The position numbers were made by a program, and so were the translations under genes. From NCBI RefSeq assembly GCF_001953865.1, contig NZ_MQUQ01000001.1, forward strand, positions 186,001-250,000: a DNA stretch of 64,000 nucleotides. The letters run 5' to 3'. Within the stretch, counting starts at the first letter, position 1, and every line of letters begins with the position of its first letter. Origin of the DNA: Amycolatopsis coloradensis. Its GTDB lineage: Bacteria; Actinomycetota; Actinomycetes; Mycobacteriales; Pseudonocardiaceae. The notes beneath the pieces are model-generated. The model ran no database searches. It saw only the letters and a program-made list of their open reading frames with translations, and was not told the origin of the DNA. Shown here one piece after another: positions 27,222 to 36,297 of this stretch.

Positions 27222-27796
27222 GACCGCCCCAGCTGGGGCGGCTTCCCGAAGGAGACCTGCGGAGTCAGCGAATGCAGTGAAGCGTCGCGGGTGTTCATCA
27301 CGTCGACGGCCTTGCGCCTGGCCTCTTCGGCCTCGGCGCGGCGGGCCTCCATCTCATCGGCGAGCGCCGCGAGAGCCAGCAGGTTCCCGCCCGCGGCGGC
27401 ACCGCGGATCATCGCGCCCGGATCGAAGTCCACCGGCGGCGGCATGTCCGCACGGGCCCGCGCGGCCGCCTCGGCCTGGCCGGAGACAGCCTGCCCGAGC
27501 GCCGACGAGAGGTCCGCGGACCGGGTCAGCCAGCCCGACGCCGTGGCCAGTACGCCGCGGAGCGCGTCACCCGCTTCCCCGCGCCAGTTCTCTTCACTGC
27601 TGCCGACGAGTCCGGCCAGCTCGGACGTCGCGTCGTGCATGCGCCGCGCGAGCGCGTCCCAGGCGGCACCGATGCCGCCCGCCACTTCGGGGTCATTGCC
27701 CGCTTCGACCTCGGCGGCCAGCGCCTCATGACTGTAGGCCTCGTACCGCGTGGCCGCGACCGGGACCTCACGCCCCGGCGTCTCTCCTTCAGGCAC
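27218..27796 (-). CDS. PPE-like type VII secretion substrate
   Basis: A 192-residue mostly helical protein. The N-terminal half contains YEAYSHEALAAEVEAGNDP and SSEENWRGEAGDALRGVLA, where NWRGEAG is a WxG-type turn between two helices, as in PPE/WXG100 proteins. No PPE triplet is present. GTG 27796 has GGAG 8 nt upstream. Directly downstream and overlapping is the EspG-like chaperone, which supports its role as cargo. Confidence 0.6.
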   Translation of the reverse strand: MPEGETPGREVPVAATRYEAYSHEALAAEVEAGNDPEVAGGIGAAWDALARRMHDATSELAGLVGSSEENWRGEAGDALRGVLATASGWLTRSADLSSALGQAVSGQAEAAARARADMPPPVDFDPGAMIRGAAAGGNLLALAALADEMEARRAEAEEARRKAVDVMNTRDASLHSLTPQVSFGKPPQLGRS

Positions 27797-27807
27797 GGCA
27801 ACTTCTC

Positions 27808-28344
27808 CTAGGGCAGTTTGGGTTCGGCCAATCCCGCCACCGTCACCGCGCGCTCGCAGGCGAGCGTGGTGTCGGTGAAGTTCGTGTTGCTCACGTCGAT
27901 CTGGACGCTCGCCTTCTCCCCCATGCCGAGCAGGACCGCGCAGGTCCCGTCGGCGGCCTTCTTGTCGGCGACCTCGAGCGCCTGCCGATCGCCGACCTTG
28001 ATCTTGGTGGCGGTCTTGCGCGCGATCTCGAGGTCGGTCAGCCCGTTCTTCTCGTCCACGGTGACGGTCACGCCGAAGGTCGCGGGCACCGTCCAGTCGC
28101 ACGCGCGGGCACCGTTGATCTCCTTCGGGACGCCGAGCACGTTCAGCCCGGCGCTCGACCGGTCCTGCGGTGACAGGAGCGCGCACGGATCCACCTCGCC
28201 GCTCGACGCGGGCGCCGAGGACGCGGGAAGCGGGGCGACACCGTCGTCGGCGGCCGGGATCCGCGCCTGACCCGCGACCCCTTGCCCGCAGGCGGACACC
28301 GCGAGGACGACAAGGACGCCGAGTGCGAAAAGGCGGGACCTCAT
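27808..28344 (-). CDS. DUF3558-family lipoprotein
   Basis: A 178-residue secreted lipoprotein. The signal peptide MRSRLFALGVLVVLAVSAC ends in the lipobox VSAC. After a low-complexity Ala/Ser/Pro linker comes the DUF3558 core, with VDPCALLSPQD, ACDWTV and CAVLLGMGE; three Cys residues are typical. ATG 28344 is preferred to 28362, because the latter lies inside the previous gene and would bury the signal peptide. DUF3558 lipoproteins often accompany type VII genes in Pseudonocardiaceae. Function unknown. Confidence 0.75.
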   Translation of the reverse strand: MRSRLFALGVLVVLAVSACGQGVAGQARIPAADDGVAPLPASSAPASSGEVDPCALLSPQDRSSAGLNVLGVPKEINGARACDWTVPATFGVTVTVDEKNGLTDLEIARKTATKIKVGDRQALEVADKKAADGTCAVLLGMGEKASVQIDVSNTNFTDTTLACERAVTVAGLAEPKLP

Positions 28345-28348
28345 GGGT

Positions 28349-28702
28349 TCAGCCGCCGACACAATCCACGTCCGCCGCCGCTTGTTCGTCCTGACGGGTG
28401 TACTTGGCCAACGCCTTCTCCATCCGGTTCTTGAGCGCCTCGAGTTCCTTGCCGAACGCGGTGAGAGCCTCGACCGCGGACCCTTCGGCGCCGATCCCGT
28501 ACTGCGCCATGAACCGGCCGACCTCGTCCGCGTATCCCCCGCCGAGGGGAACCGTGCGGCCGAGCACCTTGGCCTCGCGGACCATCTGGCCGACCACGTC
28601 CTGCAGGGCGGAGATCTTCACGTGGGCGTCAGCGGCCAGCTCCGGGGCGACCGCGAACCCACTCAGATCGAACCGGGGTTGGGCGGTTCTCACCTCGCTC
28701 AT
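28349..28702 (-). CDS. Small helical type VII-associated protein
   Basis: A 117-residue, largely helical protein without a signal peptide. It begins MSEVRTAQPRFDLSGFAVAP and continues with a long amphipathic helix (KISALQDVVGQMVREAKVLG) and a second helix (LEALKNRMEKALAKYTRQDEQ). It is the first gene of the group with DUF3558, PPE-like and EspG. The two-helix form suggests a WXG100-like partner, but no WxG motif is present (GGGY occupies the turn). I do not recognise the exact family. Confidence 0.55.
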   Translation of the reverse strand: MSEVRTAQPRFDLSGFAVAPELAADAHVKISALQDVVGQMVREAKVLGRTVPLGGGYADEVGRFMAQYGIGAEGSAVEALTAFGKELEALKNRMEKALAKYTRQDEQAAADVDCVGG

Positions 28703-28987
28703 ATGCGATTACGCCTCTCCGTAGTCGAGCGACCTCGCACCGGAGCATACGACAAAACCCCGCGTCAGCGGGAGCACCCGAAAACGCGCTCACCTCACAC
28801 GATCGAGGTAAGGTCTCTGGTTGCACAGAGTCATCGACTGGGGTTGGCGGGGTTCCCCCCACGAGTTCGCCCGAGTTTGACACACTTCGTGGGAGGCTGA
28901 CCGCTGCTCGGGGGACCACCCGAGTGAAGAAAAGCTGGCCTTCAGCGGACCTAGCGGACATCCAGCCACGTGGCATCAGGAGGTCGA
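28703..28987. other. Divergent promoter region between the type VII group and moxR
   Basis: 285 bp without a gene. The moxR ribosome binding site AGGAGG (about 28979-28984) lies at its right end. Nothing else specific is visible. Confidence 0.5.
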
Positions 28988-30076
28988 GTGACGTCGAGAA
29001 TCCAGTCTGCGACGCCCGGCGAACAGCAGGGTGAGCAGGCAACCGGGCAAGCGCCGTACCCCACGGCCGCCGGCTCGGTCAGCGGCCGTCAGAACGGCCG
29101 TGCGAGCAGAGCGTCCCTCGACGAACTGCACGAGACGGCGCGGCGGATCGCCGCCAACGTGGAGCGGGTGCTGGTCGGCAAACCCGACGTCATCCGTATC
29201 GCGCTCGTCACCCTGCTCGCCGAAGGCCACCTCCTCGTCGAGGACGTCCCCGGGGTCGGCAAGACCTCGCTGGCGAAGGCGCTGGCCCGCTCGATCGACT
29301 GCACCGTGAGCCGGATCCAGTTCACCCCCGACCTGCTGCCCAGCGACGTCACCGGGGTGTCCATCTACAACCGGCAGACCGGCGGGTTCGAGTTCCGGCC
29401 CGGCCCGGTGTTCGCGAACATCGTGGTCGGCGACGAAATCAACCGCGCCTCGCCGAAGACGCAGTCCGCGCTGCTCGAATGCATGGAAGAGCACCAGGTC
29501 ACCGTCGACACCTCGACGTACCACCTCGAAGAGCCGTTCATGGTGATCGCCACCCAGAACCCGATCGAGATGGAGGGCACCTACGCGCTGCCCGAGGCCC
29601 AGCGGGACCGGTTCACCGCGCGGGTGTCCATCGGCTACCCCGACCAGCAGGCCGAACTGGCCATGGTCGACGAGCACGCCGGGCACAACCCGCTGGCCGA
29701 TCTCGAACCCGTCTCCGACCGCGAGTCGGTGCAGCGGCTGATCGAGACGGTCCGGTCGGTGCACATGTCGCCGGAGGTCCGCCGGTACGCCGTCGAGCTG
29801 GTGTCCGCGACCCGGCAGGTGCCGGAGATCCGCCTCGGCGCCTCGCCGCGCGCGACACTGCAACTGGTCCGCTCCGCCCGTGCCCAGGCCGCGCTTTCGG
29901 GCCGCGAGTTCGTTGTCCCGGACGACCTGCATTCGGTCGCGGTCCCGGTGCTGGCGCACCGCATGGTGCTCACCACCGAGGCGCACGCCGCCCGTCGTTC
30001 GGCCACCGACGTGGTCCGCGCGATCCTGAACCGCGTTCCCGTTCCGCAGGGCTCCGCGGGTACGAACCACCGCTGA
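28988..30076 (+). CDS. MoxR-family AAA+ ATPase
   Basis: A 362-residue cytoplasmic AAA+ protein thought to act as a chaperone for assembly of partner complexes. It shows Walker A EDVPGVGKTSLAKALA, Walker B VVGDEINRASPKTQSALLECMEE (in parts), sensor 1 VIATQNPIEMEGTYALPEAQ and the arginine finger QRDRF. GTG 28988 has AGGAGG 4 nt upstream. It forms the standard moxR-DUF58-transglutaminase operon; the order suggests a membrane-associated peptidase or assembly system. Confidence 0.9.
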   Translation: MTSRIQSATPGEQQGEQATGQAPYPTAAGSVSGRQNGRASRASLDELHETARRIAANVERVLVGKPDVIRIALVTLLAEGHLLVEDVPGVGKTSLAKALARSIDCTVSRIQFTPDLLPSDVTGVSIYNRQTGGFEFRPGPVFANIVVGDEINRASPKTQSALLECMEEHQVTVDTSTYHLEEPFMVIATQNPIEMEGTYALPEAQRDRFTARVSIGYPDQQAELAMVDEHAGHNPLADLEPVSDRESVQRLIETVRSVHMSPEVRRYAVELVSATRQVPEIRLGASPRATLQLVRSARAQAALSGREFVVPDDLHSVAVPVLAHRMVLTTEAHAARRSATDVVRAILNRVPVPQGSAGTNHR

Positions 30077-30098
30077 GAGAGAAGATAAGAGAACAGCC

Positions 30099-31373
30099 AT
30101 GCTGCGTGCGCTGTCCGGCCTGACCACACGTGGCCGCTGTCTCCTCGCCGCCGGCGTCGCCGCGGCGGTGTGCTCGTTCGTGCTCAACGAACGGGATCTG
30201 CTGCGGGTCGCGGTGTTCGTCGTCGCCCTGCCCTTGCTGGTCGCCTTCTTCATCTCGGCGACCCGGCTGCGGCTGGGCGCGGCCCGCGCGCTGCGCCCGG
30301 AGCGGGTCTCGGTCGGTTCGCCCGGTGAGGTCCAGCTCGAACTCTGGCGCGACGGCAGGCTTCCCGCCGGCGAGGTGCTGCTCGAAGACGGCGTGCCGTA
30401 CGCGCTGGGTTCGCGGCCGCGCTTCGTCGTCGAGCGGCTGCCCCACGACCGGCGGGTCGCGCTGCGGTACCCCTTGCAGCCGGTGCTGCGCGGGATCCAG
30501 CAGGTCGGCCCACTGCGGGCGACGATCACCGACCCGTTCGGCCTGTGCGAGTTCGAACGCGAGCTGATCGGGCATTCACGGCTGGTCGTCGTGCCGAAGG
30601 TGGTCGGCCTGTGGGGCCTGCCCAGCGGCGCCGGGATCGGCGCCGGTGACGACGGCAGCATCCGCCTGCACGCCGGGCAGGGCGAGGCGGACGTGATCGT
30701 CCGGCAATACCGCCAGGGTGACGACCTCCGGAAGGTCCACTGGCGCTCGACCGCCCGCCGCGACGAGATCATGGTCCGCGTCGAGGAGCGGCCGTGGCGT
30801 GGCGGCACCACGGTGCTGCTGGACCACCGCGCGGCCGCGCACCACGGCACCGGTCCCGCCGCGAGCCTCGAATGGGCCGTCTCGTTCGCCGCTTCGGTGG
30901 GGCTTCACCTGCGCCGTTCCGGTCACCGCGTCCGGCTGATCACCGAACACGGCCAGACCCTGGCCGACACCCCCGGTGAAGGCGGCGAGCACTACGACAA
31001 CGTCGTGCTCGACGTCCTCGCCGCGCTCCAGCCCGCGCACCAGCGCGACATCACCCTCGGCCACGATCCGGCCGAAGGACAGGAACTCATCGCCGTGCTC
31101 GGCACCGTCAGCAACGAATCCGTGCACGAGCTGTCCCGGTACCGCCCGCGCGGGATCCGGAGCCTCGCCGTGCTGCTCGACACCCCCGGCTGGTCCTCGG
31201 GCGTCAACCGGCCCGAAACCCGGGCCGCCGCCACCGAGGAATCGGTGGCGCTGCTGCGCGCCGCGGGCTGGGGCGTCGTCGTCGCGGGCCCCGGATCGCC
31301 CATGCAGCAGGTCTGGGCCGAACTGTGCCAGACGGCCACCCGCCGGGGCACGCTGATCGGAGGCGGCCTGTGA
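30099..31373 (+). CDS. DUF58-domain membrane protein
   Basis: A 424-residue protein with two N-terminal membrane helices (CLLAAGVAAAVCSFVLN and LLRVAVFVVALPLLVAFFIS) and a cytoplasmic DUF58 domain. Its signature is YRQGDDLRKVHWRSTARRDEIMVRVEE (in parts), followed by a von Willebrand A-like fold. DUF58 proteins are the regular partners of MoxR ATPases. The stop overlaps the GTG of the next gene. Confidence 0.85.
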   Translation: MLRALSGLTTRGRCLLAAGVAAAVCSFVLNERDLLRVAVFVVALPLLVAFFISATRLRLGAARALRPERVSVGSPGEVQLELWRDGRLPAGEVLLEDGVPYALGSRPRFVVERLPHDRRVALRYPLQPVLRGIQQVGPLRATITDPFGLCEFERELIGHSRLVVVPKVVGLWGLPSGAGIGAGDDGSIRLHAGQGEADVIVRQYRQGDDLRKVHWRSTARRDEIMVRVEERPWRGGTTVLLDHRAAAHHGTGPAASLEWAVSFAASVGLHLRRSGHRVRLITEHGQTLADTPGEGGEHYDNVVLDVLAALQPAHQRDITLGHDPAEGQELIAVLGTVSNESVHELSRYRPRGIRSLAVLLDTPGWSSGVNRPETRAAATEESVALLRAAGWGVVVAGPGSPMQQVWAELCQTATRRGTLIGGGL

Positions 31374-33895
31374 CCGCGACGGCGCCACCCCGCCCGCACA
31401 CCCCCAAACCGCGCCCCGAGGCACCGGCACCGGTCTGGACGAGCAGTGTGCTCGCGCCGGTCGCCGCCGGGCTCGCCACGCTGTTCGCTTCGACCTCGCT
31501 GACCGGCGTCGTCTCCGGCTGGGCGTGGTTCGGCTACCTGCTGGTCGCCGTCGTGCTGATCGCCTCCACCGGGCTCGCCCTGCGCTCGCTGCGCGCGCCG
31601 ACCATCGTCGTCGGCCTCGCTCAGCTGCTGGTGCTGCTGTTCCTGATCACCGGGGCGTTCACCACCAGCGGGATCCTGAAGATCATCCCTGGCCCGGACG
31701 CGCTCGAGGAACTGCGCGGCGTGCTCGCCGCGTCGGCCGAGCAGATCCGTGTCGGGCTGCCGCCCATCGAGGGCACGCCGCCGATCCTCTGCCTGGTGAC
31801 CATCGCGATCGGCCTGGTCGCGGTGCTGGTCGACACCCTGGCCGTGGCCGCCGCCGCGCCCGCCGCGACCGGTCTCGTGCTGCTGTGCGTGTACGCCGTG
31901 CCCGCCGCGCTGGCCGAGGACATGCTGCCGTGGTGGACGTTCCTGCTCGGCGCGGCCGCGTTCGCCGCGCTGCTCGCCGTCGACGGCAACCACCGGCATC
32001 GCCGCTGGCGCAACCGGGAGGCGCCCGGACTGGGCAACTCGGCGAGCACGCTGTCCGCCCCCGTCGGCGTGGTGAGCGCCGCGATCGCGCTGGGCCTGGT
32101 CATCGGCACGGCCGCCACCGGCGTCGGCACGGTCGGCAGTCTCCCCGGCGGAACAGGGTCGGGCCGGGGCGGCGCGGGCGGTTTCGGCGTCGAACCGTTC
32201 ACGCAGCTGCGCGGTCTGCTCGACCAGGGCGAGAACGTGGAACTGTTCAAGATCTACGGGATGGGCGCGGACAAGCGGCTGCTGCGCGCGTTCACCCTCG
32301 ACACCTACACGCCGAACAAGGGCTGGGGACTGGCACAGAACGGCCGCGCCCAGCAGGGTGTGCAGGCCAACCAGCCGCTCCCGGCCGTGAAGGGCGACGA
32401 CCGCACCGGCCCCGGACGCGAGATCCGGATCGAACCGACGAACTGGGTCGACAACTGGCTGCCGTTCTACGGCGTGCCGCGGACGTTCGCCGGCCTGGCC
32501 GACAACTGGCTGTACGACCCGGTCGGCGGTGCCGTGTTCACCACCACCAAGCAGAACGCGCCCGCGTACACGGAGACCGCGTCGATCAGAGAACCGTCGA
32601 AGGAAGAACTCCGCCTCGACGACGCTCGCCTCGCCGAAGTCCCACCTCAGTTCACCCAGGTCGACCAGGTCGACCCCCGCGTGGTCGCGAAGGCCAAGCA
32701 GCTGACGGAGAACGAGTCCAACAACTTCGACAAGGCACAGGCGCTCTGGTCGTTCTTCACCGCGCAGAACGGTTTCGTCTACGACACCAAGACCGCCGAC
32801 GCCACCGACTCCGACGCGCTCGCCGACTTCATCCTCAACGGCAAACGCGGGTTCTGTGAACAGTTCGCGTCCGCGATGGCCGTGATGCTGCGCGCGGTCG
32901 GCATCCCGTCCCGGGTCGCCATCGGCTTCGCCTCCGGTACCCCGAAGGGCGACTACGTCTCGATCAGCTCCGAGGACGCGCACGCGTGGGTCGAGGTCTA
33001 CTTCCAGACGAAGGGCTGGGTCAGCTTCGACCCGACCCCGCTGCTCGACGGCCGCGCGGTCGTCCCGCCGTACCTGCAGCCCGACACCAGCGCCTCCAAG
33101 CCCAACGACACCCAGGAGGTGCCGACCGCGGCGGCGTCGAGCGCTCCCGCGACCGGCACGCCCCGTGACCCGGACACGAACCCCGGCGCGGACGGCACCG
33201 GGAACCAGCAGGAGGAGGAGCCGCTGTGGCCCGCCATCCTCGCCGGTCTTCTCGGCGGGCTGGCGGCCGCGGTGAGCGTGATCGTGGTCGTGCGCACCCG
33301 CTTGAGATACCGGGCGCTCCTGCGCTCGTCGCCCGCGCCCCGCGCTCCGGACGCGCCTGTTCCCCTCCGTGAGGAGGGCGGGTTCCTGAACAACCCGAAC
33401 GTGACGAACTGGCTCCCGCTGATCGCGATCGGACTGTGGGTGGGAGCGTTCGCGTTCCTCGCGGCATGGGTGTCCTGGTGGTTCGCGCTGGCCGTGGTGG
33501 TCGTCCTCGGCGGCCTCGGCACGCCGACGGCGATCCGGGAGATCAAACGACGGCTGCGGTTGCAGAAGATCACGTCCCACTCCCCCGCCGCGGCCGACGC
33601 GGCGTGGCGTGAACTGATGGACGAGTGCGCGGACCGCGGCCTGCCGCTCTCCGAAGGCGACACGGTGCGCGTGGCGGGCCGGAAGGTCGTCGAGAAGCAC
33701 CGCCTGGACGAAGAAGGCCGCTCCGGCCTGCGGACGGTCATCGGCGTCGTCGAGAGGTCCTGGTACTCGGACGAGCCGCCGGACGCCCAGGCGCTGGGCC
33801 CGGCTTTCGACGAAGTCCGCAAGAGCCTGAAGCGGAACGCGCCCATGTCGTGGAAAGGCCGCCTGTTCCCGCGGTCACTTCGCCGAGGAAAGTAA
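31370..33895 (+). CDS. TgpA-type transglutaminase-like membrane protein
   Basis: An 841-residue protein with about six N-terminal membrane helices, an extracytoplasmic transglutaminase/protease-like domain, and two more helices before a cytoplasmic tail. The core has GFCEQFASAMAVMLRAVGIPSR (Cys), DAHAWVEVYF (His) and WVSFDPTP (Asp), a complete catalytic triad. GTG 31370 overlaps the DUF58 stop and follows GGAGG. With MoxR and DUF58 it forms an operon of unknown substrate, widely present in actinobacteria. Confidence 0.85.
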   Translation: MTATAPPRPHTPKPRPEAPAPVWTSSVLAPVAAGLATLFASTSLTGVVSGWAWFGYLLVAVVLIASTGLALRSLRAPTIVVGLAQLLVLLFLITGAFTTSGILKIIPGPDALEELRGVLAASAEQIRVGLPPIEGTPPILCLVTIAIGLVAVLVDTLAVAAAAPAATGLVLLCVYAVPAALAEDMLPWWTFLLGAAAFAALLAVDGNHRHRRWRNREAPGLGNSASTLSAPVGVVSAAIALGLVIGTAATGVGTVGSLPGGTGSGRGGAGGFGVEPFTQLRGLLDQGENVELFKIYGMGADKRLLRAFTLDTYTPNKGWGLAQNGRAQQGVQANQPLPAVKGDDRTGPGREIRIEPTNWVDNWLPFYGVPRTFAGLADNWLYDPVGGAVFTTTKQNAPAYTETASIREPSKEELRLDDARLAEVPPQFTQVDQVDPRVVAKAKQLTENESNNFDKAQALWSFFTAQNGFVYDTKTADATDSDALADFILNGKRGFCEQFASAMAVMLRAVGIPSRVAIGFASGTPKGDYVSISSEDAHAWVEVYFQTKGWVSFDPTPLLDGRAVVPPYLQPDTSASKPNDTQEVPTAAASSAPATGTPRDPDTNPGADGTGNQQEEEPLWPAILAGLLGGLAAAVSVIVVVRTRLRYRALLRSSPAPRAPDAPVPLREEGGFLNNPNVTNWLPLIAIGLWVGAFAFLAAWVSWWFALAVVVVLGGLGTPTAIREIKRRLRLQKITSHSPAAADAAWRELMDECADRGLPLSEGDTVRVAGRKVVEKHRLDEEGRSGLRTVIGVVERSWYSDEPPDAQALGPAFDEVRKSLKRNAPMSWKGRLFPRSLRRGK

Positions 33896-33997
33896 GGCTT
33901 GGGTCCGTGCTTGCGGGCTCCCCGCGCGGGCTGCCGACAGGTCGGTAGGCGGCCACGCCACCCACGGCCGCGGCCTCGATGCGGCGGGGTGATCCAG

Positions 33998-34052
33998 GTA
34001 CATGAAGGACCCCTTCACTGCGCCTAGGTACAGGAAGGGGTCCTTTACGTAC
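33998..34052. repeat. Palindrome, divergent member of the AGTACATGAAGG family
   Basis: Arms GTACATGAAGGACCCCTTC (33998-34016) and its partner at 34034-34052 pair at 17 of 19 positions with a 17-nt loop. The core matches the palindromes at 21509 and 26165 apart from GGACCCC replacing GGCCCCC. Confidence 0.7.
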
Positions 34053-34283
34053 TTCAGGACGGGACGCCAACGTCACAGCAGCCCAACGTCACCAGAGATC
34101 ACATCGTGAACTCGGCCGACTCCGAGGGGTGGCGACCAACGCAGCCGCCGGGTGGTCCACTGATACAGGCTCAGCCGGGCGAAAAGACCTTCACGCGAAC
34201 TCACCGTGGTCATGGATGCTGCCGGGACGGCAGTGGCGCCGGTCGGCCCACGCCGCAAGTAGTCGGCTAAACGCGTATGACAA

Positions 34284-34326
34284 CGCGAACGTGCCGACAG
34301 GGCATCGCCCTGCCGGCACGTTCGCG
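34284..34326. terminator. Hairpin downstream of the DUF3040 gene
   Basis: CGCGAACGTGCCG (34284-34296) and CGGCACGTTCGCG (34314-34326) are exact reverse complements; the loop contains a further AGGGC/GCCCT pair. It stands 11 bp after the DUF3040 stop, where a terminator is expected. Confidence 0.75.
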
Positions 34327-34336
34327 TGTGTGTGAG

Positions 34337-34753
34337 CTACTGCTCCTCGAAGCGCTGGCGGAAGCGCTCTTCCATGCGCTGGGTGAAGGAACTCCGGCGC
34401 GGGGACGACTTGCCGCCGCCACCTCCGCCTGCCCCTTGGCCACCGCTGTCCTTGCCGCCTTCCGCTTCGGCGCCATGCCGAATCGACGTGACGGCCATCA
34501 TGACTCCGAAGAACATCACGAGGAACCCGAGCACGCTGATCACCGGGATGTCGACGACCCGGATGTTGACCACCACGCCGAGCACCAAAAGTGCGACGCC
34601 CACTACGAACAGGGCGATGCCCTGCAAACGCCGTCGGCGGGCGGGGCGGCGCAACCGGGTGCCTCGCACCGTGGATGCGAACTTGGGGTCCTCGGCATAG
34701 AGCTCGCGCTCGATCTGGTCGAGCAGCCGCTGCTCATGCTCGGAGAGTGGCAT
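34337..34753 (-). CDS. DUF3040-domain membrane protein
   Basis: A 138-residue protein with the DUF3040 start PLSEHEQRLLDQIERELYAEDPKFAS, two membrane helices (GIALFVVGVALLVLGVVV and PVISVLGFLVMFFGVMMAV), and a Gly-rich then Arg-rich C-terminal tail (SSFTQRMEERFRQRFEEQ). An actinobacterial protein of unknown function; a homologue lies near the division cluster in mycobacteria. GGAGGAGG precedes the ATG. Confidence 0.85.
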   Translation of the reverse strand: MPLSEHEQRLLDQIERELYAEDPKFASTVRGTRLRRPARRRRLQGIALFVVGVALLVLGVVVNIRVVDIPVISVLGFLVMFFGVMMAVTSIRHGAEAEGGKDSGGQGAGGGGGGKSSPRRSSFTQRMEERFRQRFEEQ

Positions 34754-34950
34754 CTTTCCTCCTCCGGCACAGCTGTCGCGGGCGCCGGGCCGCGCAACGT
34801 CATGGACCCAACAGACAACCCCAGGCGGGGTGTCTCTGTCCAGGATACGAGCCCCGCGCTCGTCCGACTACCCGATCCCGTATCCAGAAGGGATCGAATT
34901 GGCCGAAACCACCCGACTCGGCTCTCTCGAAGACGGCCGAACAGGCAATG

Positions 34951-36198
34951 TCACTGGTCACGGGGGGTCAGCAGGGAAGCGGGCCGCACCGCGGCGGCGC
35001 CGAACTTCGACCTCGCGACGTCGGCGGCGACTTCCGCGTCCCGCCAGCGAGGTTCGGGTGAAGCGAAAAGTAGCTGTTCTCCGTCACTCTCCGTGTCCAA
35101 ACCCTCGACTCTTACGCCGATCAGGCGGACTGCGCCCGTCGGCGCGTGCTCGGTGAGGAGTTCGACGGCGGTGCGATGGAGGTCGCGGGCCACGTCCACC
35201 GGGACGGCGGCCGTCCTGGCGCGGGTGATGGTCTTGAAATCCGCGAACCGGACCTTGATCGACACCGTCCGCCCGCGCAGCCCTCGTCGGCGCAGGGTGG
35301 CGGCGACGCGTTCGGACAGCCGGAGCAGTTCCAGCCCGAGCGCCGAGCGGTCGTGGAGGTCGACGTCGAAGGTCACTTCGGCGCCGATCGACTTGTCCGG
35401 GGTTTCAGGGACCACCTCGCGCTCATCGTGCCCGTTCGCGAGCGCCCACAGATGCTCCCCCAGCGCCCGCCCGAGCGAGCGCCTCAGCCGGGGCAGCGGC
35501 GCGGCGGCGACGTCGGCGATCGTGTCGAGGCCCTGCTGCCGCAGGTGCTCCTCGGTGCGTTTGCCGACACCCCACAGCGCCGACACCGGCAGTGGACGCA
35601 GGAACGCGAGCGTCTCGGCCGCCGGGACGACGACCATGCCGTCCGGTTTCGCCATCCCGGACGCCAGCTTCGCGACGAACTTGACCTTCGCGACGCCGAC
35701 CGAGCAGCTGATCCCGAAGTCGGCGGCGACCCGTTCCCGGATCCAGGCGCCGAGCCGCGCGGGCGAGGAGTCCAGCCGCTTGAGGGCCCCGCTGACGTCC
35801 AAAAAAGCCTCGTCCAGGCTCAGCGGCTCCACCAGTGGCGTCAGCTCGCGGAAGATCCCCATGACGCCCTTCGACACCTCGCCGTAGAGGCCGGGCGTCG
35901 GGGTGATGCAGATCAGGTGCGGGCAAAGCCGCTTGGCGGTCGAGAACGGCATGGCCGACCGGACACCGAACTCCCGCGCCGCGTAGCTCGCCGCCGCCAC
36001 GACCGACCGGGGACCGCCACCGGAGACGACCACCGGTTTGCCTTCCAGTTCCGGACGCGTGCGCAGCTCGCAGGACACGAAGAAGGCGTCCATGTCGACG
36101 TGCAGCAGACCGCAGCCGGTGTCGTCCGGCCAGGTGGTGGCCCCGGTGGCCACCCGGTAGCGGGCCATCGCACCGGGCAATTCAGCGTTTCTCCCCAC
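34951..36198 (-). CDS. dinB: DNA polymerase IV (Y-family)
   Basis: A 415-residue translesion polymerase. It has LHVDMDAFFVSCE (first metal-binding motif), SYAAREFGVRSAMP, SLDEAFLDVSG (catalytic SxDE), SVGVAKVKFVAKLAS and the little-finger domain. Near the C-terminus EQLLF may serve as a beta-clamp motif. The GTG at 36198 is 6 nt after TAGCGT on the minus strand, which supports it as a leaderless start over the internal ATG at codon 11. The 197 bp between it and DUF3040 hold a likely TATCCT promoter for the latter. Confidence 0.93.
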   Translation of the reverse strand: MGRNAELPGAMARYRVATGATTWPDDTGCGLLHVDMDAFFVSCELRTRPELEGKPVVVSGGGPRSVVAAASYAAREFGVRSAMPFSTAKRLCPHLICITPTPGLYGEVSKGVMGIFRELTPLVEPLSLDEAFLDVSGALKRLDSSPARLGAWIRERVAADFGISCSVGVAKVKFVAKLASGMAKPDGMVVVPAAETLAFLRPLPVSALWGVGKRTEEHLRQQGLDTIADVAAAPLPRLRRSLGRALGEHLWALANGHDEREVVPETPDKSIGAEVTFDVDLHDRSALGLELLRLSERVAATLRRRGLRGRTVSIKVRFADFKTITRARTAAVPVDVARDLHRTAVELLTEHAPTGAVRLIGVRVEGLDTESDGEQLLFASPEPRWRDAEVAADVARSKFGAAAVRPASLLTPRDQ

Positions 36199-36257
36199 GA
36201 GCAGACGCTAGCCCGGACCACCGACAATTCCGCGCACCCCGAAGGCGGAAGTGTGAC

Positions 36258-36272
36258 GAACGGGACTTTTAT
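36258..36272 (+). repeat. 15-bp copy of the 3295-3309 palindrome arm
   Basis: GAACGGGACTTTTAT is identical to the left arm of the palindrome at 3289-3343, here without its partner arm. Confidence 0.6.
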
Positions 36273-36297
36273 CGCAACCCGGCGGGGCGGCCGGCGA

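Larger units (their letters stand above)
33896..34336. other. 441-bp convergent intergenic region
   Basis: It contains the palindrome at 33998-34052 and a strong hairpin at 34284-34326. The 230 bp between them show no credible gene on either strand. Confidence 0.6.

Noticed and set aside
34073..34258. 61-codon minus-strand frame in the DUF58-operon/DUF3040 gap
   Set aside because: No start signal, no recognisable motif and unusual composition; probably chance.
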